Made by a program: the position numbers and the translations under genes
Source of the DNA: an uncultured Prevotellaceae bacterium
GTDB lineage: Bacteria > Bacteroidota > Bacteroidia > Bacteroidales > Bacteroidaceae
DNA length: 64,000 nucleotides
NCBI GenBank assembly: GCA_902797505.1
Contig: CADBSW010000070.1
Span: 1 to 64,000, forward strand
Reading direction: 5' to 3'
Notes under the pieces: model-generated
Told to the model about the DNA's origin: nothing
What the model saw: the letters and a program-made list of their open reading frames with translations, nothing else
Databases searched by the model: none
In this document: piece by piece, positions 50,434 to 59,206 of the stretch
Numbering within the stretch: the stretch's first letter is position 1
How the letters are laid out: the number at the start of each line of letters is the position of its first letter

Positions 50434-51822
50434 CTACATGTACCCCAGCCACCTGAGGATATCATTCAGGTTGGCCACGATCATCAGCAGGATCAGGATA
50501 GTGAAGCCCACGTATTCTGCTTTGATCATGAAGTTCTCACTCGGTTTGCGACCAGTGATCATCTCGTAGATCAGGAACAGTACATGTCCACCGTCTAATG
50601 CAGGGATAGGCAGGATGTTCATGAAGGCGAGAATAATTGACAAGAAGGCGGTCATTCGCCAGAACATCATCCAGTCCCATACCGGTGGGAACAGACTGCC
50701 GATAGCTCCGAAACCACCTAAGCTCTTTGCGCCGTCGGCCGTGAAGACATATTTCAGATCGTCTACATATCCGCGCAATACTCCGAGACCATATTTGATA
50801 CCTGCCGGGAAACTCTCAAAGAATCCATATTCCACCTTTGTGGGCTCATAGTAGGTATAGATACTGGTCTGACCTACGCCCAACAACATATCCCCTGCCA
50901 GTGTTACCTGTGTGGTATCGGCAGTCTTATCCTTATGCATAAAGGCGATCTTTACGGTCTGCACGGCCAGACTGTCTTTATGGGTCTTCGCGGTAGAGAG
51001 CATGTCTCTCAGCACATTCACCTGATAGGTGAACTCATTCCAGGAGTCGATAGGTTTGCCATTCAGACTTGTGATCACATCCCCTTTCTGCATGCCGATC
51101 TTGGAGGCGATGGTATTGGGCATCACACTGTCCACATCAGCAGGAACGAACGGACGGGCGAAAGGAGGATCGTTCTGTAACATCGTCAGCAGACTCATAT
51201 CCTCAGGCATATTGATGGAGACCTTCTTGCCATTGCGTATCACCTGAACGGTCTTTGCTTCGGCGATCCTTCGGAACACATCCACATCGAAACGTCCGAA
51301 CTCGTTATTGTCGTAACTGTAGAGGATATCGTGGTCTTGGAAACCGATAGCCTTGGCCTGCTCATTGTATTTCATACCCATCGTCATGTTGTTCACAGCG
51401 ATATAACTGTCGCCCCAGTAGAACAACACCATGGAGTAGATAAATAATGCCAGCAGGAAATTCACCAGCACACCACCGATCATGATCAACAGTCGTTGCC
51501 ATGCGGGCTTTGTGCGGAACTCCCAAGGCTGCTCGGGTTGTTTCATCTGCTCGGTGTCGAAACTCTCATCGATCATTCCGGCAATCTTACAATAACCACC
51601 CAGCGGCAACCATCCCATACCATATTGCGTGTCGCTGTTCTTCGGCTTGAACTTAAAGATACTTCCATCCCATTTGCCAATGCCGAGGTCAAAGAACATA
51701 TAGAATTTCTCTACGCGTACTCCGAAAAGTTTTGAGAAGAAGAAATGTCCTCCCTCATGAAGTAATACCAGCAAACTGATTGCCAATATGAATTGTAACA
51801 GTCTTATTAAAAATACTTCCAT
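50434..51822 (-). CDS. rseP: Site-2 intramembrane zinc protease RseP
   Basis: A 462-aa M50 protease. Zinc site H22-E23-G-G-H26 (VLLHEGGHFFFS) in the first membrane helix, central PDZ domains (ASKIGMQKGDVITSLNGKPI), and the third ligand motif NILPIPALDGGHV near the C-terminus. It cuts membrane-bound anti-sigma factors or signal peptide remnants. It is followed upstream by dxr, a common Bacteroidota order (dxr-rseP). Confidence 0.95.
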   Translation of the reverse strand: MEVFLIRLLQFILAISLLVLLHEGGHFFFSKLFGVRVEKFYMFFDLGIGKWDGSIFKFKPKNSDTQYGMGWLPLGGYCKIAGMIDESFDTEQMKQPEQPWEFRTKPAWQRLLIMIGGVLVNFLLALFIYSMVLFYWGDSYIAVNNMTMGMKYNEQAKAIGFQDHDILYSYDNNEFGRFDVDVFRRIAEAKTVQVIRNGKKVSINMPEDMSLLTMLQNDPPFARPFVPADVDSVMPNTIASKIGMQKGDVITSLNGKPIDSWNEFTYQVNVLRDMLSTAKTHKDSLAVQTVKIAFMHKDKTADTTQVTLAGDMLLGVGQTSIYTYYEPTKVEYGFFESFPAGIKYGLGVLRGYVDDLKYVFTADGAKSLGGFGAIGSLFPPVWDWMMFWRMTAFLSIILAFMNILPIPALDGGHVLFLIYEMITGRKPSENFMIKAEYVGFTILILLMIVANLNDILRWLGYM

Positions 51823-51831
51823 TATTATATA

Positions 51832-52989
51832 TTATCCTTCATTTAATAATTCATTTGCTATACGACGGGCCTCCAGATCCGTCTTTACATATATATCGTA
51901 GTCGGGATGAGCCTCGAAGGTGGCCCGTTGCATGGTCTTTCCGATGATTTCTCCCATCTGCAGGAAACCGCATCGGTCTTCAAGGAAAGCGCGGTTGACC
52001 ACCTCGTTGGCGGCATTGACGATACATGGCATATTGCCGCCCTTTGCGATGGCCTGATAAGCCATTGCCAGACAGGTGAACTTCTCTAAGTCGGGCTCGA
52101 AGAACTCCAGAGGATGCTTGAAGAGGTCAAGACGCTCACCACTTAACGGTAATCGTTCGGGGAAAGAGAAAGCATACTGGATGGGCAGTCGCATGTCGGG
52201 TACTCCTAACTGAGCCTTTACCGAACCGTCGGCAAACTGCACGGCACTATGAACGATACTCTGCGGATGAACCAATACCTGTATCTGGTCGGCGCTGACA
52301 CCGAACAGCCATTTTGCCTCAATCACCTCGAATCCCTTGTTCATCATCGAGGCACTGTCGATGGTGATCTTTGCGCCCATATCCCATGTGGGGTGGCGTA
52401 AGGCGTCTGCCTTTGTCACGGTAGCCAGACGGTCTTTTGACAATAGTCGGAACGGTCCGCCGGATGCAGTCAGTAATATCTTTTCTATGGCATTATCGCC
52501 TTCACCCACGATACTCTGGAAGATGGCGGAATGCTCACTGTCAACAGGCAGGATAGGAGCGTGATACTCATTGGCTAACCGACAGATGAGTTCTCCGGCT
52601 ACGACGAGCGTCTCTTTGTTGGCCAGACAGATCTTCTTACGTGCCTTGATGGCATGGATCGTAGGACTGAGTCCTGCAAATCCCACCATAGCGGTGAGTA
52701 CCATGTCGATAGGGTCGGCTTCTACGATCTCATCCAATGCCTTTTTGCCGGCATACACCTTGATATCCGGTTCATCGCTTAAGAGTGAGCACAACCGGTC
52801 ATAGTGTGCCTCGTTGGCTATGACCACGGCGGCAGGCTTGTATTTGTGTGCCTGTTCTGCCAACAGTTCTACACGGTTATTGGCGGTCAGACAATATACC
52901 TCAAAACGATCTTTATGTTCATCGATGACTTCCAGGGCCTGGGTGCCTATGGAGCCCGTTGAACCTAAAATAGCTATTTGTTTCTTCAT
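51832..52989 (-). CDS. dxr: 1-deoxy-D-xylulose 5-phosphate reductoisomerase
   Basis: A 385-aa NADPH enzyme of the MEP isoprenoid pathway. NADPH loop ILGSTGSIGTQALEVI, active-site motifs PVDSEHSAIFQ and TASGGPFR, and MMNKGFEVIEAKWLFG. Normal length. Between rimM and rseP on one transcript, with gaps of 1 and 9 bp. Confidence 0.97.
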   Translation of the reverse strand: MKKQIAILGSTGSIGTQALEVIDEHKDRFEVYCLTANNRVELLAEQAHKYKPAAVVIANEAHYDRLCSLLSDEPDIKVYAGKKALDEIVEADPIDMVLTAMVGFAGLSPTIHAIKARKKICLANKETLVVAGELICRLANEYHAPILPVDSEHSAIFQSIVGEGDNAIEKILLTASGGPFRLLSKDRLATVTKADALRHPTWDMGAKITIDSASMMNKGFEVIEAKWLFGVSADQIQVLVHPQSIVHSAVQFADGSVKAQLGVPDMRLPIQYAFSFPERLPLSGERLDLFKHPLEFFEPDLEKFTCLAMAYQAIAKGGNMPCIVNAANEVVNRAFLEDRCGFLQMGEIIGKTMQRATFEAHPDYDIYVKTDLEARRIANELLNEG

Positions 52990-52990
52990 C

Positions 52991-53509
52991 TTATGATAAG
53001 TCGAGCAGTCCTTCGGGCAACTCGGTTGTTATGATTCTTTCTTTATGGTCTATATCAACAATCAGTTCTTCAGCAGCGGGTAGCAGGATGGTATTACCCT
53101 TATAGTCTACAGAGAAAAGCACATTCTCCGTGGCGTCATCTACATCCACGATCTTACCGATGCTTCCTTCATGGAGGTCTGTGATCTGGTATCCCACAAA
53201 CTCTTCCCATGTCATCTCATCCTCTGAGTGGTCTGAAAGAGAACGGGGGAAATAAACCTCGCAGTTGGTTAACTCCCTTGCCTGTTCTACCGTCGTGATT
53301 CCATCAAACACCATCAGGGCTGTCTCGTTGGATTTGAATCGATATTCATCGATAAAGAAAGGCACAAGGATACCGTCAACCTCGATGATCAGGTATTCTG
53401 CATCAACACGGTCGAAGACATCGTCGGTGAACATAAAGGTAATCTCACCCTTGATGCCATGCGGCTTACCTAAACGACCGATATGAAAAACTTCCTCTTG
53501 TAGAATCAT
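52991..53509 (-). CDS. rimM: 16S rRNA processing/ribosome maturation factor RimM
   Basis: A 172-aa protein with the N-terminal RimM barrel (FHIGRLGKPHGIKGEITF) and a PRC-like C-terminal barrel (GYQITDLHEGSIGKIVDV, ILLPAAEELIVDID). It helps mature the 30S head. First gene of the rimM-dxr-rseP group. Confidence 0.95.
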   Translation of the reverse strand: MILQEEVFHIGRLGKPHGIKGEITFMFTDDVFDRVDAEYLIIEVDGILVPFFIDEYRFKSNETALMVFDGITTVEQARELTNCEVYFPRSLSDHSEDEMTWEEFVGYQITDLHEGSIGKIVDVDDATENVLFSVDYKGNTILLPAAEELIVDIDHKERIITTELPEGLLDLS

Positions 53510-53580
53510 TATTATATATTATAACCAATACCCCTATGTCCTTAACTCTAAACTATGAACTATGCACTATGAACTATGCA

Positions 53581-54891
53581 CTAAATCGACGTTCTGGTGA
53601 TAGATGCTCCCAAAGCATTCAGGCGCGACTCGATATCCTGATAACCACGGTCAATCTGTGCGATGTTGTCTATACGACTGGTTCCCTTGGCGCTCATGGC
53701 AGCAATCAACAGGGCAATACCCGCACGGATATCCGGACTGGTCATCCTGCCGGCACGCAAACGTTTCTTGTGATCATGTCCTACCACCACGGCACGGTGT
53801 GGATCACAGAGAATGATCTGTGCCCCCATGTCGATCAACTTATCCGTAAAGAACAGTCGGCTCTCGAACATCTTCTGGTGCACGAGTACACTGCCGCGCG
53901 CTTGGGTAGCCACGACAAGCAAGACGGATATCAGGTCGGGCGTCAGTCCCGGCCACGGTGCGTCAGCCAGTGTCATGATCGAACCGTCGATAAATGATTC
54001 TATCACATAATGAGGCTGTTTGGGAATGAACAGGTCATCGCCCTCTACCTTTATCTTAATACCCAAACGACGGAAGGCCTCAGGGATAATACCCAGATTC
54101 TGCAGTGATACGTTCTTGATGCGGATGCCTTCACCCACCATGGCAGCCATGCCGATGAAAGAACCCACCTCGATCATGTCGGGCAGTATCTCGTGCTTCG
54201 TGCCATGGAGCACCTTCTTGCCAACGATGGTAAGGAGGTTGCTGCCGATACCGGTTATCTCTGCGCCCATGCTGTTCAGCATCCTGCACAGCTGTTGGAT
54301 ATACGGTTCGCAGGCCGCGTTATAGATGGTGGTAGTACCCTTGGCAAAGACAGAGGCCATGATGATATTGGCAGTTCCTGTTATGGAAGCCTCGTCTAAC
54401 AGCATGTAGCACCCTTTGGGATTGGGAGAGATGATCTCGTAGACATTACGAGCCTCGTTAAACTCGAACTTCGCCCCTAAGTGTTTGAAGCCAAGGAAGT
54501 GGGTGTCCAGTCTTCTTCGACCGATCTTGTCACCACCGGGCTCTGCCACGACGGCCTTGCCAAAACGAGCCAGCAGCGGACCGATCATCAGCACACTACC
54601 ACGCAGGGCGGCACATTTCTTCACGAACTCATCACTCTCCAGGTATTTCAGATCCACCTCGTCGGCCTGGAAGATATAGTTGTTACGTGATGTCCTCGTC
54701 ACCTTCACGTTGATGTCACGCAACAGTTGGATGAGGTTGTTCACGTCAAGGATATCGGGGATGTTATTGATCTCAACCGGTTCGCTGGTGAGCAGGGCGG
54801 CACAGATCACTTCCAGGGCCTCGTTCTTGGCTCCCTGTGGAATGATCTCGCCCTTCAGGGGATGTCCTCCTTCTATGATGAATGACTCCAT
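53581..54891 (-). CDS. murA: UDP-GlcNAc 1-carboxyvinyltransferase with Asp at the fosfomycin-target position
   Basis: A 436-aa MurA, first committed step of peptidoglycan synthesis. N-terminal GGHPLKGEIIPQGAKNEAL and EPGGDKIGRRRLDTHFLGF are typical. At the site where fosfomycin binds the catalytic Cys (Cys115 in E. coli, PGGC.IG), this protein has Asp121 (codon GAC at 54529-54531). The same Cys-to-Asp change gives natural fosfomycin resistance in mycobacteria and Chlamydia. Enzyme function is kept in those. It is followed upstream by the DUF4290 gene, 12 bp away. Confidence 0.96.
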   Translation of the reverse strand: MESFIIEGGHPLKGEIIPQGAKNEALEVICAALLTSEPVEINNIPDILDVNNLIQLLRDINVKVTRTSRNNYIFQADEVDLKYLESDEFVKKCAALRGSVLMIGPLLARFGKAVVAEPGGDKIGRRRLDTHFLGFKHLGAKFEFNEARNVYEIISPNPKGCYMLLDEASITGTANIIMASVFAKGTTTIYNAACEPYIQQLCRMLNSMGAEITGIGSNLLTIVGKKVLHGTKHEILPDMIEVGSFIGMAAMVGEGIRIKNVSLQNLGIIPEAFRRLGIKIKVEGDDLFIPKQPHYVIESFIDGSIMTLADAPWPGLTPDLISVLLVVATQARGSVLVHQKMFESRLFFTDKLIDMGAQIILCDPHRAVVVGHDHKKRLRAGRMTSPDIRAGIALLIAAMSAKGTSRIDNIAQIDRGYQDIESRLNALGASITRTSI

Positions 54892-54903
54892 AGACTACAC
54901 TTG

Positions 54904-55506
54904 TTACTTTCTCTTCTTGTTTGATTTCTGTGACGCTACGTCTTTCTCAGTGATCCTGTCGAAATGGAAATTATCCAAATCCAACTGGATGATGCCATCT
55001 GTAAAACGTGCCAAGTCGGATGCGATCTTCTCGTCATCGCAGGAACCGTGGCTCCACTGCATGAGGTTACGCTTCATCTGGTTGGCGGTAACCCTTACCA
55101 GTTCGTCGCGCTCCTCACCGGCAGGCATCTCCTTCAGACGCTCGAAGAGCTCGAAAATCATCTTTCCGTAATGGCGCACAGGTATATGGGTCATCGGGTA
55201 ACTCAGCGGCTCGGGCTGTGTCATGATTTTCTGGGCCTCACTGACATCATACGGGTAGTCGATATCCAACTCGAAATTACTCATGATAGCCAGGTGATCC
55301 CAGAGCTTCTGCTCGTGATCTTCGCTCTCTCGTGTATGAGAGGTCATGCGATCCATGATGCTGATAATGGTCTCTGCGCATACCTGTCGCTCCTCCTTCG
55401 TAGGAAGGCTTTTGGCATAGTCGACCATCTTCTGTACCTCTCTTCCGTATTCGGGGAGGATGATCTTCTCGCGCTGCGTGTTGTAATCAAGTCCTTCTAT
55501 ATTCAT
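54904..55506 (-). CDS. DUF4290-family protein
   Basis: A 200-aa helical protein of unknown role, typical of Bacteroidota and usually next to murA, as here. Recognisable start GLDYNTQREKIILPEYGREVQKMVDYA and later LWDHLAIMSNFELDIDYPY. The C-terminus is Lys-rich. No signal peptide or membrane segment. Confidence 0.85.
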   Translation of the reverse strand: MNIEGLDYNTQREKIILPEYGREVQKMVDYAKSLPTKEERQVCAETIISIMDRMTSHTRESEDHEQKLWDHLAIMSNFELDIDYPYDVSEAQKIMTQPEPLSYPMTHIPVRHYGKMIFELFERLKEMPAGEERDELVRVTANQMKRNLMQWSHGSCDDEKIASDLARFTDGIIQLDLDNFHFDRITEKDVASQKSNKKRK

Positions 55507-55527
55507 ATCTCGTAAAACTTATTTCTT

Positions 55528-56214
55528 TTAAAGGAGTTTCTTCGGTGCCTTGGCCACGAAGTCTTTCAGGTAGAATGGCGTGAAGTAGGCCACATCCTCA
55601 AACTGCTCGTTCAGGAATCGTTTCTCTGCCAGGGGCAACATATACTTTGCCAAGGGCACGATGTCGGGAATCAGATGGGCATTGGGGTGGTTGATCGTCT
55701 CCATGCACTTGGCGGCTCCATTGCCGAAGAAATACACCGGACGGTCAAGATACTCCTTGTACGTATCCTGATCTACGATGTCGGCATGGATCGGACGGAT
55801 CTCCTTGAGTGAACGGTCATACAGACTGGCATATACCTCCATCCTGCGGGCATCGAGCATCGGACAGAGCAACGCATCCTCTTCTAACTCATGATAGAGC
55901 AGAACAGGAACGGTCATCAACGGCAGGGTATGCACGGCAATGAGCGGCACATTCCGTCCATAGCAGATACCTTTCGCCATGGATACACCAATACGTAATC
56001 CTGTGTAGGATCCCGGACCACAACTTACTGCGACAGCATCCAAGGGGATGGCATGATTGTCGCTAAACGAGAGAGCTTCATCAACAAAAGTGCCCAGCTT
56101 GACAGCATGGTTAGGCCCCGTACGGTCTTCGTCTGACCAGATGATCGCACCATCCTGACTGACGGCTACAGAACACACGTCAGTGCTGGTTTCTATATTG
56201 AGAATACACGCCAT
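55528..56214 (-). CDS. tsaB: tRNA threonylcarbamoyladenosine synthesis protein TsaB
   Basis: A 228-aa ASKHA-fold partner of TsaD in making the t6A base at position 37 of tRNA. Motifs: ILNIETSTDVCSVAVSQDG, VSCGPGSYTGLRIGVSMAKG and PMLDARRMEVYASLY. It runs in the same direction as the DUF4290 and murA genes, with a 21-bp gap. Confidence 0.94.
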   Translation of the reverse strand: MACILNIETSTDVCSVAVSQDGAIIWSDEDRTGPNHAVKLGTFVDEALSFSDNHAIPLDAVAVSCGPGSYTGLRIGVSMAKGICYGRNVPLIAVHTLPLMTVPVLLYHELEEDALLCPMLDARRMEVYASLYDRSLKEIRPIHADIVDQDTYKEYLDRPVYFFGNGAAKCMETINHPNAHLIPDIVPLAKYMLPLAEKRFLNEQFEDVAYFTPFYLKDFVAKAPKKLL

Positions 56215-56241
56215 AAATAAAATATCTTTTTAAATAGTTTG

Positions 56242-56279
56242 CAAAAATACTGATTTTCCGGAAATTATTCGTACTTTTG
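56242..56279. promoter_or_regulatory. Divergent promoter boxes for tsaB and yicC
   Basis: TATTTTTG on the minus strand (56242-56249) faces tsaB, and TACTTTTG on the plus strand (56272-56279) faces yicC. The second box covers the upstream ATG at 56277, supporting the yicC start at 56304. Confidence 0.5.
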
Positions 56280-56303
56280 CATAAATTTAACAAGAAACAT
56301 TGT

Positions 56304-57179
56304 ATGATACAGTCAATGACGGGCTACGGAAAAGCTGTTGTAGCCTACAACGGAAAGAAAATTAATATAGAGATAAAATCGTTGAACAGCAAGACGCTGG
56401 ACATCAGTACACGCATCGCGCCGCTCTATCGTGAGAAGGAAATGGAGTTGCGGCAGATGATTGCGCAGGAGTTGATCAGAGGAAAGGTTGACTTCTCCCT
56501 GTGGGTAGAGAAAGATGCGGCTGTAGATGCCATCCCTATCAATGGGGCGCTGGTGGAGAACTACTATCATCAGATACAGGATATCTCCGCCAAGACGGGT
56601 ATCCCATTGCCCAATGACTGGTTTTATACCCTGCTTCGCATGCCGGAGGTGATGACGAAGACAGAGGTGGAAGTGCTCGAGGATGAAGAGTGGAGCGTGG
56701 CATGCAAGGCCGTCCAGGAGGCTCTCGGGAACCTGAAAGCCTTCCGTAAGCAGGAAGGTGAGGCCTTGCAGAAGAAGTTCTCAGAGAAGCTCGACAATAT
56801 TGAAAATCTGCTTGCCAGCATAGAGCAGTATGAGAAGAGTAGGGTGGAGAAGATCCGTTCGCGCATCATTGAGGGTATCAAGAGTGTTTCAGAGGTAGAC
56901 TACGACAAGAATCGTCTGGAGCAGGAGCTGATCTACTATATCGAGAAATTGGATATCAGTGAGGAGAAGCAGCGTCTGGCTAATCACCTGAAGTATTTCC
57001 GCTCTACGATGACAGAGGAAGATGCTCAAGGCAAGAAACTGGGATTCATCGCGCAAGAGATGGGGCGTGAGATCAATACCACTGGCAGTAAGAGTAATCT
57101 CGCCGAGATGCAAAACATCGTGGTGATGATGAAGGATGAACTGGAGCAAATCAAAGAGCAGGTGCTGAACGCACTTTAA
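56304..57179 (+). CDS. yicC: YicC/YloC-family endoribonuclease-like protein
   Basis: A protein of about 291 residues. Family start MIQSMTGYGKAVV; C-terminal signature KKLGFIAQEMGREINTTGSKSN, ending in a helical EQIKEQVLNAL. YicC proteins are linked to RNA turnover and stationary-phase survival. First gene of a yicC-gmk-nadD operon, the usual Bacteroidota order. Confidence 0.93.
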   Translation: MIQSMTGYGKAVVAYNGKKINIEIKSLNSKTLDISTRIAPLYREKEMELRQMIAQELIRGKVDFSLWVEKDAAVDAIPINGALVENYYHQIQDISAKTGIPLPNDWFYTLLRMPEVMTKTEVEVLEDEEWSVACKAVQEALGNLKAFRKQEGEALQKKFSEKLDNIENLLASIEQYEKSRVEKIRSRIIEGIKSVSEVDYDKNRLEQELIYYIEKLDISEEKQRLANHLKYFRSTMTEEDAQGKKLGFIAQEMGREINTTGSKSNLAEMQNIVVMMKDELEQIKEQVLNAL

Positions 57180-57185
57180 TACGAT

Positions 57186-57758
57186 ATGGAAAAGAAACTA
57201 ATTATTTTTTCTGCCCCCAGCGGCAGTGGAAAGAGCACGATCATCCACTGGCTGATGGATGAGCATCCCGAGCTTGATCTGGCTTTCAGTATCAGTTGCA
57301 CCAGCAGGGCTCCCCGCGGCACAGAGCAGCATGGCGTGGATTACTTCTTCCTGCCCCCCGAGGAATTCCGTCAGCGTATCGAGAACGATGAGTTCCTGGA
57401 GTATGAGGAGGTGTATGAGAACCGCTTCTACGGCACCCTCAAGCAGCAGGTGGAGGATCAGTTGGCAGCCGGCGATAACGTGGTATTCGATGTGGATGTG
57501 AAAGGTGGCATCAATATCAAGAAGTTCTATGGAGAACGGGCACTGAGCATCTTTATCCAGCCCCCCTCGATAGAAGAACTGCGCCGCCGGTTGGAACACC
57601 GGGCCACGGATGCTCCTGAGGTAATAGAGCAGCGCTTGAGTAAGGCTGCTTATGAGATGACCTTTGCTGATCAGTTCGACAAGATCCTTGTCAACGACCA
57701 GTTGGAGGTGGCTGAGCAAGAGGCCTTAGAGATGATCAAAGCATTCTTGGATGATTAA
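57186..57758 (+). CDS. gmk: Guanylate kinase
   Basis: A 190-aa enzyme that makes GDP from GMP. P-loop SAPSGSGKSTIIHWL, then SCTSRAPRGTEQHGVDYFF and the lid region IQPPSIEELRRRLEHRATD. Overlaps the nadD start by 8 bp. Confidence 0.97.
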   Translation: MEKKLIIFSAPSGSGKSTIIHWLMDEHPELDLAFSISCTSRAPRGTEQHGVDYFFLPPEEFRQRIENDEFLEYEEVYENRFYGTLKQQVEDQLAAGDNVVFDVDVKGGINIKKFYGERALSIFIQPPSIEELRRRLEHRATDAPEVIEQRLSKAAYEMTFADQFDKILVNDQLEVAEQEALEMIKAFLDD

Positions 57759-58329
57759 GACGGGTATCTACGGTGGGTCTTTCGACCCTCTGCATAACGG
57801 ACATATCTCACTGGCACGCCAGGCGCTGCAGAAGATAGGTCTTGATGAGGTGTGGCTGATCGTCTCACCGCATAATCCCTTGAAGAAACAAGAGAATCTT
57901 ACTGATGACCATCTGCGGCTAGAGATGGCAAGGCTGGCATTGGCCGATGAACCACAACTGGTTGTCTCTGATTATGAGTTCCACCTGCCCCGCCCCTCGT
58001 ATATGTGGAACACACTGGAGCAAATTCAGCAAGATGAGCCACAGCGGGAACTCTATCTGTTGATAGGGGAAGACAACTGGGAGAACTTCGACCAGTGGTA
58101 TCGGCATGAGGATATCCTGAAGAAATACCATATCGTGGTGTACCCCCGTGAGACGAAATCACACAAGCCGCATCGGCGTCACCGGCATCTGAGATATATG
58201 CGTGCAAAACTGATGCCTGTGAGCAGTACGATGATTCGGGAAAAAGTGAGGAACGGGGAGTCGATAGAAGGATTGGTACCTGCAAAAATTGCCGATTTCA
58301 TCGAGCAATACCACCTGTATCGGCCATAA
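57751..58329 (+). CDS. nadD: Nicotinate-nucleotide adenylyltransferase
   Basis: A 192-aa NAD synthesis enzyme. Nucleotide-binding GIYGGSFDPLHNGHISLARQ, substrate part LLIGEDNWENFDQWYRHEDI, and the C-terminal STMIREKVRNG signature. Coupled to gmk by overlap. Confidence 0.96.
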   Translation: MIKTGIYGGSFDPLHNGHISLARQALQKIGLDEVWLIVSPHNPLKKQENLTDDHLRLEMARLALADEPQLVVSDYEFHLPRPSYMWNTLEQIQQDEPQRELYLLIGEDNWENFDQWYRHEDILKKYHIVVYPRETKSHKPHRRHRHLRYMRAKLMPVSSTMIREKVRNGESIEGLVPAKIADFIEQYHLYRP

Positions 58330-58343
58330 AAGACATCATCTTT

Positions 58344-58778
58344 TTATCTTTCGTCTTGCAGAGCCTTCAGGGCTAAGGCAAGCATCTTGTCATGGTCGAA
58401 TGCCAAAGGAGGTAGGTTGTCGATAGGAAACCAGCGGGCATCCTTCGCATCATCATCTCCTTTTACCTCACAAATGTCCATGACGCCATAGTAAGCGATG
58501 GAGATCACCCGTTCTCTGGGGTCACGAAGAGGATCGGTGAAAGCATGAAACTGTCGTAAAGTGACTCCTTCCAACCCTGTTTCTTCCTTTAATTCACGGA
58601 GGGCTCCCTCCTCTGCCGACTCGTCGATATTGAGAAAACCACCGGGGAATGCCCAACAGTCTTTATACGGTTCGTTACCTCGCTGAATCAGTAAAACATT
58701 CAGTTGGTTACCGTCATGACCGAAGATCACGCAGTCGGTAGTCACGGCAGGATGGGGATATTTATAAGTGTAGCTCAT
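58344..58778 (-). CDS. NUDIX hydrolase
   Basis: A protein of about 144 residues. NUDIX box from GGFLNIDESAEEGALREL onward with KEETGLEG (G-x5-E-x7-REU-x-EE-x-GU). The start at MSYTYKYPHP is preferred because the upstream ATG at 58805 lies in a TAATTTTG -7-like box (58803-58810). Similar Bacteroidota proteins act on nucleoside diphosphates linked to sugars or on oxidised nucleotides; the substrate is unknown here. Confidence 0.88.
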   Translation of the reverse strand: MSYTYKYPHPAVTTDCVIFGHDGNQLNVLLIQRGNEPYKDCWAFPGGFLNIDESAEEGALRELKEETGLEGVTLRQFHAFTDPLRDPRERVISIAYYGVMDICEVKGDDDAKDARWFPIDNLPPLAFDHDKMLALALKALQDER

Positions 58779-58981
58779 TGATTCCAATTTTAATTCTTTC
58801 TGCAAAATTAAGAATAATACGGCAAAATGACAAATAATTACCGATGTGTTTTGCCCTTTCGACTTTTTTCCCTCTCTTTTGGAATCCTTTTTCCTGCCGC
58901 TGCATAGCGTGTTGCTAGGCTTTGAAGACAGTCCGGATACCCCGGACTCATAGTATCTATAGATGAAGCTGATAGTATCAA

Positions 58982-59069
58982 TAGGTAAAACTGGGAGTCC
59001 TGATACATAAAACTGGGAGTCCTAGTACATAAAACTGAGAGTCCTGATACATAAAACTGGTAGTCTAAG
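58982..59069. repeat. 22-bp tandem array (four units), inverse orientation of the 3379 array
   Basis: Four units resembling TACATAAAACTGGGAGTCCT plus GA, each 22 bp, with a more diverged stretch before them. Reverse-complemented, they match the array at 3379-3510. The rest of the 58779-59206 spacer holds only the promoter below. Confidence 0.88.
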
Positions 59070-59130
59070 GTATTTGGACTCTTCTCAGTAATGATTAAAC
59101 CCTGTTGGAAAAACGCTTGATGCAATAATA

Positions 59131-59162
59131 TTTGGTGATATCAAATAATTGTGTTACCTTTG
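59131..59162 (+). promoter_or_regulatory. Consensus Bacteroidota promoter of the envelope cluster
   Basis: TTTG (59131-59134), a 20-bp spacer, then TACCTTTG (59155-59162). This is the best full match to TTTG-N20-TAnnTTTG in the window. It is 44 bp before the start of the phosphoethanolamine transferase-like gene. Confidence 0.7.
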
Positions 59163-59206
59163 CATGCTGATGTATTTCAGGTGATTATGCGTATAGAAAG
59201 CTGAGC

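Noticed and set aside
58838..59125. Minus-strand 95-codon frame in the spacer before the envelope cluster
   Set aside because: It runs through the 22-bp repeats and gives a repetitive peptide; a promoter for the plus strand lies in the same spacer.
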